This document shows, one piece after another, positions 8,044 to 10,030 of a stretch of 10,030 nucleotides of DNA. Position 1 is the first letter of the stretch. Every line of letters starts with the position of its first letter. The translations under genes were made by a program, and so were the position numbers. A model generated the notes under the pieces. That model was not told the DNA's origin, did no database searches, and saw only the letters and a program-made list of their open reading frames with translations. The DNA is taken from NCBI GenBank assembly GCA_020846515.1, contig JADLDX010000463.1, positions 1 through 10,030 on the forward strand, given 5' to 3'. Origin of the DNA: Pirellulaceae bacterium (GTDB lineage: Bacteria > Planctomycetota > Planctomycetia > Pirellulales > Pirellulaceae).

Positions 8044-8066
8044 GACGAATCGCTCCGCGACTCGTC
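8044..8066 (+). terminator. Stem-loop just after the 356-residue protein gene
   Basis: GACGA at 8044-8048 and TCGC at 8050-8053 pair with GCGA at 8057-8060 and TCGTC at 8062-8066, with one A/C mismatch and a three-base loop. It begins ten bases after the stop codon. There is no T run behind it, so it may mark or protect the 3' end of the transcript rather than be a classic terminator. Confidence 0.4.
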
Positions 8067-8106
8067 CGCTCTCAAGCATTCTCGTTCGTTCCCTTCGGGA
8101 CGAAAT

Positions 8107-8186
8107 GCGATGTCCTTGCAGGACCAAATACAAAAATTCATCGGCATGAAACCGATCGCATCCAGTCCCGTAGGGACGCAAGATTC
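8107..8186. repeat. 80-bp direct repeat, left copy
   Basis: This segment recurs at 8504-8583, exactly 397 bp to the right, with six mismatches. The last 43 bases (8144-8186 and 8541-8583) are identical. Each copy begins with a GTCCT/AGGAC hairpin and ends with a GTCCC-GTA-GGGAC hairpin. Confidence 0.85.
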
Positions 8187-8413
8187 CAGCCGGCGGTGGC
8201 AACCGCCGGTGTCGTAGGCCCCCGCGTATGCGCTGTCCCGTAGGGACGAAAGATATTGTCCCTGCGGCTGACCTTACATCCCAGAGAGGCATCTCCGGTT
8301 AGGCTCGTCGTGATTGCGGCTCGGCAGTTTTCTTCTGCATTGGTAACCGAACTACTCGCCGCCTGCGCGCCGCTGGATCGATACCGGCGGTTGGCACCGC
8401 CGGCTGGAACCTT

Positions 8414-8530
8414 GCGTCCCTTCAGGGCTAAATGCAATGTCCCTTCAGGACTAAATGCCAATGTCCCTTCGGGTCTAAGCGTGATGTCCCTTCGGGTCTA
8501 AACGCGATGTCCTTGTAGGACTAAACGCAA
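8414..8530. repeat. Tandem array of five 23-bp hairpin units
   Basis: Five units start at 8417, 8439, 8463, 8486 and 8509, giving periods of 22, 24, 23 and 23 bp. Each unit is a 13-base hairpin core of the type GTCCCTTCGGGTC followed by a linker close to TAAACGCGAT. The cores vary in their loop and right arm (CAGGGC, CAGGAC, CGGGTC, CGGGTC, TAGGAC). The last unit is also the start of the 80-bp direct repeat. Confidence 0.8.
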
Positions 8531-8583
8531 AATTTCATCTGCATGAAACCGATCGCATCCAGTCCCGTAGGGACGCAAGATTC
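8504..8583. repeat. 80-bp direct repeat, right copy
   Basis: Second copy of the 8107-8186 segment, matching at 74 of 80 positions. It ends 11 bp before the -35 box of the GntR gene promoter, so the repeat cluster reaches right up to the regulatory region. Confidence 0.85.
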
Positions 8584-8594
8584 TAAAGTCAGGC

Positions 8595-8622
8595 TTGACA
8601 AACCATTGTGTTATTGTATTAA
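8595..8622 (+). promoter_or_regulatory. Sigma-70-type promoter of the GntR-ABC operon
   Basis: A perfect TTGACA at 8595-8600 is followed after 16 bp by TATTAA at 8617-8622, which matches four of six -10 positions. The -10 region lies inside the inverted repeat at 8614-8635, so the promoter looks built for repression. Transcription would begin near 8629, leaving a leader of about 50 bases. Confidence 0.65.
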
Positions 8623-8635
8623 TAGAGTAATACAA
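8614..8635. promoter_or_regulatory. Probable operator for the GntR/YtrA-type repressor
   Basis: TTGTATTA at 8614-8621 and TAATACAA at 8628-8635 are perfect inverted 8-bp arms around the six bases ATAGAG. The arms overlap the -10 box and the expected transcription start. Inverted half-sites with outer GT and AC are typical of GntR-family operators. The location directly before a YtrA-type gene suggests autorepression. Confidence 0.65.
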
Positions 8636-8662
8636 GGCAGCCGATGAGGCTCACGTGGTTAC

Positions 8663-8668
8663 AGGAGG
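8663..8668 (+). promoter_or_regulatory. Ribosome binding site of the GntR gene
   Basis: AGGAGG lies nine bases before the GTG at 8678 and decides this start. The nearby ATG at 8644 opens a different, non-coding frame. Confidence 0.75.
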
Positions 8669-8677
8669 GCTGGAGAG

Positions 8678-9070
8678 GTGCAGATACACATTACAGCGCA
8701 GGACGGCGTGCCGATTTACATGCAGATCGTGCAGCAGGTCAAGCTGCTGGTGGCTGCGGGGCGTTTGACCGCTGGCGAAGAGTTGCCGGCGATCAGGTTA
8801 TTGGCCGAGCAGTTGGTGGTCAATCCTAACACGGTAGCCCGCGCCTATCGCGAGTTGGAGTTGGCCGGCATCGTCGAGAAACGACGCACGGCCGGTACGT
8901 ATGTGACCGAGCAAGGCTCACCGCTGGCCAAACGCGAGCGGCTGAAGATTTTGACCGAACGCATCGATCAATTGCTGGCGGAAGCTGAGCATATGGCAGT
9001 TCCGCTAGAGGACGTTATCAAGTTGGTTCATCAGCGATACACGGTTCTTGAACGATCACCCAAGCCATAG
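8678..9070 (+). CDS. GntR family transcriptional regulator, YtrA subfamily
   Basis: The 130-residue product is a small DNA-binding repressor. Residues 10-78 form a GntR winged helix-turn-helix. GVPIYMQI opens it, then GEELPAIRLLAEQL and VNPNTVARAYREL (the recognition helix region near 49-61), then the wing with the GTYVTE motif near 73-78. Only about 50 residues follow, mostly helical. This short tail is the mark of the YtrA subfamily, in contrast to the longer effector domains of the FadR or HutC groups. It starts at GTG behind AGGAGG. The ABC ATPase gene follows after 11 bp, a constant partner of YtrA-type regulators, so it most likely represses its own operon through the inverted repeat at 8614-8635. 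The inducing signal is unknown. In characterised relatives it is often envelope stress or cell-wall antibiotics. Confidence 0.93.
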   Translation: MQIHITAQDGVPIYMQIVQQVKLLVAAGRLTAGEELPAIRLLAEQLVVNPNTVARAYRELELAGIVEKRRTAGTYVTEQGSPLAKRERLKILTERIDQLLAEAEHMAVPLEDVIKLVHQRYTVLERSPKP

Positions 9071-9073
9071 GAG
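9069..9073 (+). promoter_or_regulatory. Ribosome binding site overlapping the GntR stop codon
   Basis: AGGAG begins inside the TAG stop of the GntR gene (9068-9070) and lies eight bases before the ATG at 9082. This overlap suggests that translation of the ATPase is coupled to that of the regulator. Confidence 0.7.
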
Positions 9074-9081
9074 TTCTGACG

Positions 9082-9984
9082 ATGGCTGATTCATATCCTT
9101 CGGCAGTTCCGCCCGTGGCGGAGATCGACCGGTTGACTCGTCGCTTTGGCGACAAGGTGGCGCTCGACGAGCTATCGTTGGTGGTGCCGCGCGGTGGCGT
9201 GTTTGGCCTAATCGGTGGCAATGGGGCTGGCAAGACGACGCTTCTCCGGCATTTGCTCGGACTGCTGCGCGCCGAATCGGGTTCAGTACGCGTCTTTGGA
9301 CTCGATCCAGTAGAACAACCGGTGGGTGTTCTGGGGCGCGTGGGTTACTTGTCAGAAGAACGCGACCTGCCTAATTGGATGCGTGTGCAGGAGTTGATGC
9401 GTTACACTCAAGCCTTCTATCCCAACTGGGATGCGAAGTATGCGGAAGAGTTGCGCGAAGCGTTTGATCTGGATCCGCGCGTGCGTGTGCGCAATCTGTC
9501 GCGAGGTCAGCGTGCGCGGGCCGGATTGCTGGTCGCGCTGGCGCATCGGCCCGAATTGTTGGTCTTGGATGAACCCTCGTCGGGACTTGACCCCGTTGTG
9601 CGTCGCGACATCTTAGGCGCCATCATTCGCACCATTGCCGATGAAGGACGTACCGTGCTGTTCTCGTCACACTTGCTGGACGAAGTTGAACGAGTGGCCG
9701 ATCGCGTCGCCATTATTCATTCAGGCCGCATTTTATTGACGGCCGGCATGGATGAGATCAAAGACACGCATCGACGATTGACGCTGCGATTCGCTAGCCC
9801 GGTTTCCCAGCCGCCATCATTGGTAGGCATGTTGGCCTGTCGCGGGGGCGGTCATGAGTGGAGTTATGTTTGCAGTGGCCAGCCGTTGCAATTGCGCCGC
9901 GCTGCAGAAGCGATTGGCGCGACGATTGTCGATGAAGCCGCTTTGTCGTTGGATGAGATCTTCGTATCGCGCGTCAGCGTGTAA
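9082..9984 (+). CDS. ABC transporter ATP-binding protein (YtrB/CcmA-like)
   Basis: The 300-residue product is the ATPase subunit of an ABC transporter, probably an exporter, working at the inner face of the cytoplasmic membrane with a permease not present here. Motifs in order: Walker A GGNGAGKT at 45-52, signature LSRGQ at 139-143 (Arg replaces the usual Gly), Walker B LLVLDEP at 159-165 with catalytic Glu 164, D-loop SGLD at 167-170, and switch His 197 in SSHLLDEVER. The usual Q-loop glutamine is absent, with YLSEERDLP at 89-97 in its place. Residues from about 225 form a C-terminal extension seen in this ATPase group. It lies 11 bp after the GntR gene, with a ribosome site overlapping that gene's stop, so it should be co-regulated. 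Possible substrates are peptides, antibiotics or lipids, and none can be chosen from sequence. Confidence 0.95.
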   Translation: MADSYPSAVPPVAEIDRLTRRFGDKVALDELSLVVPRGGVFGLIGGNGAGKTTLLRHLLGLLRAESGSVRVFGLDPVEQPVGVLGRVGYLSEERDLPNWMRVQELMRYTQAFYPNWDAKYAEELREAFDLDPRVRVRNLSRGQRARAGLLVALAHRPELLVLDEPSSGLDPVVRRDILGAIIRTIADEGRTVLFSSHLLDEVERVADRVAIIHSGRILLTAGMDEIKDTHRRLTLRFASPVSQPPSLVGMLACRGGGHEWSYVCSGQPLQLRRAAEAIGATIVDEAALSLDEIFVSRVSV

Positions 9985-10030
9985 GGCATTCAAGTATTTG
10001 CCTGCGTATATGGTTTGAGAACTAGCTGAG

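Larger units (their letters stand above)
8035..8594. other. Non-coding region filled with small hairpin repeats
   Basis: About 560 bp with no credible gene. At least a dozen short inverted repeats are present. Perfect GTCCC-GTA-GGGAC hairpins lie at 8165-8177, 8235-8247 and 8562-8574. GTCCT-three bases-AGGAC hairpins lie at 8112-8124 and 8509-8521. Two longer stems, CCGGCGGT-four bases-ACCGCCGG, lie at 8190-8209 and 8384-8403. The remaining copies form the tandem array described separately. Such motifs recall REP-like repeats spread by RAYT-type transposases, but no such gene is in the window. Confidence 0.75.

Noticed and set aside
8414..8530. Possible CRISPR array
   Set aside because: The period is only about 23 bp and the sequence between the hairpins is itself conserved, so there are no unique spacers. 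No cas gene is present.
9985..10030. Start of a downstream permease gene
   Set aside because: The 46 bases after the ATPase stop contain only an ATG that meets a stop after one more codon. The expected permease gene cannot be seen in this window.

Overview
The window looks like chromosomal DNA of a planctomycete, most likely of the Pirellulales/Rhodopirellula type. The main reason is the left half. It carries a two-gene minus-strand unit coding for a giant secreted cytochrome-like protein with planctomycete-specific PSCyt1, DUF1549 and DUF1553 domains, followed by a Tat-exported DUF1501 protein. That pairing is a hallmark of this phylum. Frequent GTG starts, short hairpin repeats between genes and moderately GC-rich codon use fit the same picture.

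Layout. Positions 1-294 are non-coding and packed with inverted repeats: a perfect palindrome of at least 118 bp, several REP-like hairpins sharing the motif GGGAGGGTTAGTTC, and a terminator-like hairpin. Positions 295-5545 hold the minus-strand DUF1549/DUF1553 gene and then the DUF1501 gene. Positions 5546-6095 are a divergent intergenic region with a short element bounded by 19-bp inverted repeats. Positions 6096-8034 hold a plus-strand pair: a small protein with kinase-fold (Kdo kinase/WaaP-like) motifs, then a 356-residue protein of unknown function. Positions 8035-8594 are non-coding and full of small GTCCC/GGGAC and CCGGCGGT/ACCGCCGG hairpins, including a tandem array of about 23-bp units and an 80-bp direct repeat. 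Positions 8595-9984 hold a GntR/YtrA-type repressor gene and an ABC transporter ATPase gene behind a promoter that carries an operator-like inverted repeat. The partner permease would be expected just beyond the right edge.

How the genes work together. The minus-strand pair probably acts outside the cytoplasmic membrane, in the still poorly understood PSCyt/DUF1501 system that is often linked to polysaccharide breakdown. The LamG-like insert in the large protein would suit glycan binding. The kinase-like protein and its neighbour are probably co-transcribed, but their joint role is unknown. The YtrA-type repressor very likely controls its own transcript and the ABC transporter translated from it. 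I see no phage, CRISPR, insertion sequence, rRNA or tRNA in the window. The most unusual material is the repeat DNA between the genes and the uncharacterised kinase plus 356-residue protein pair.
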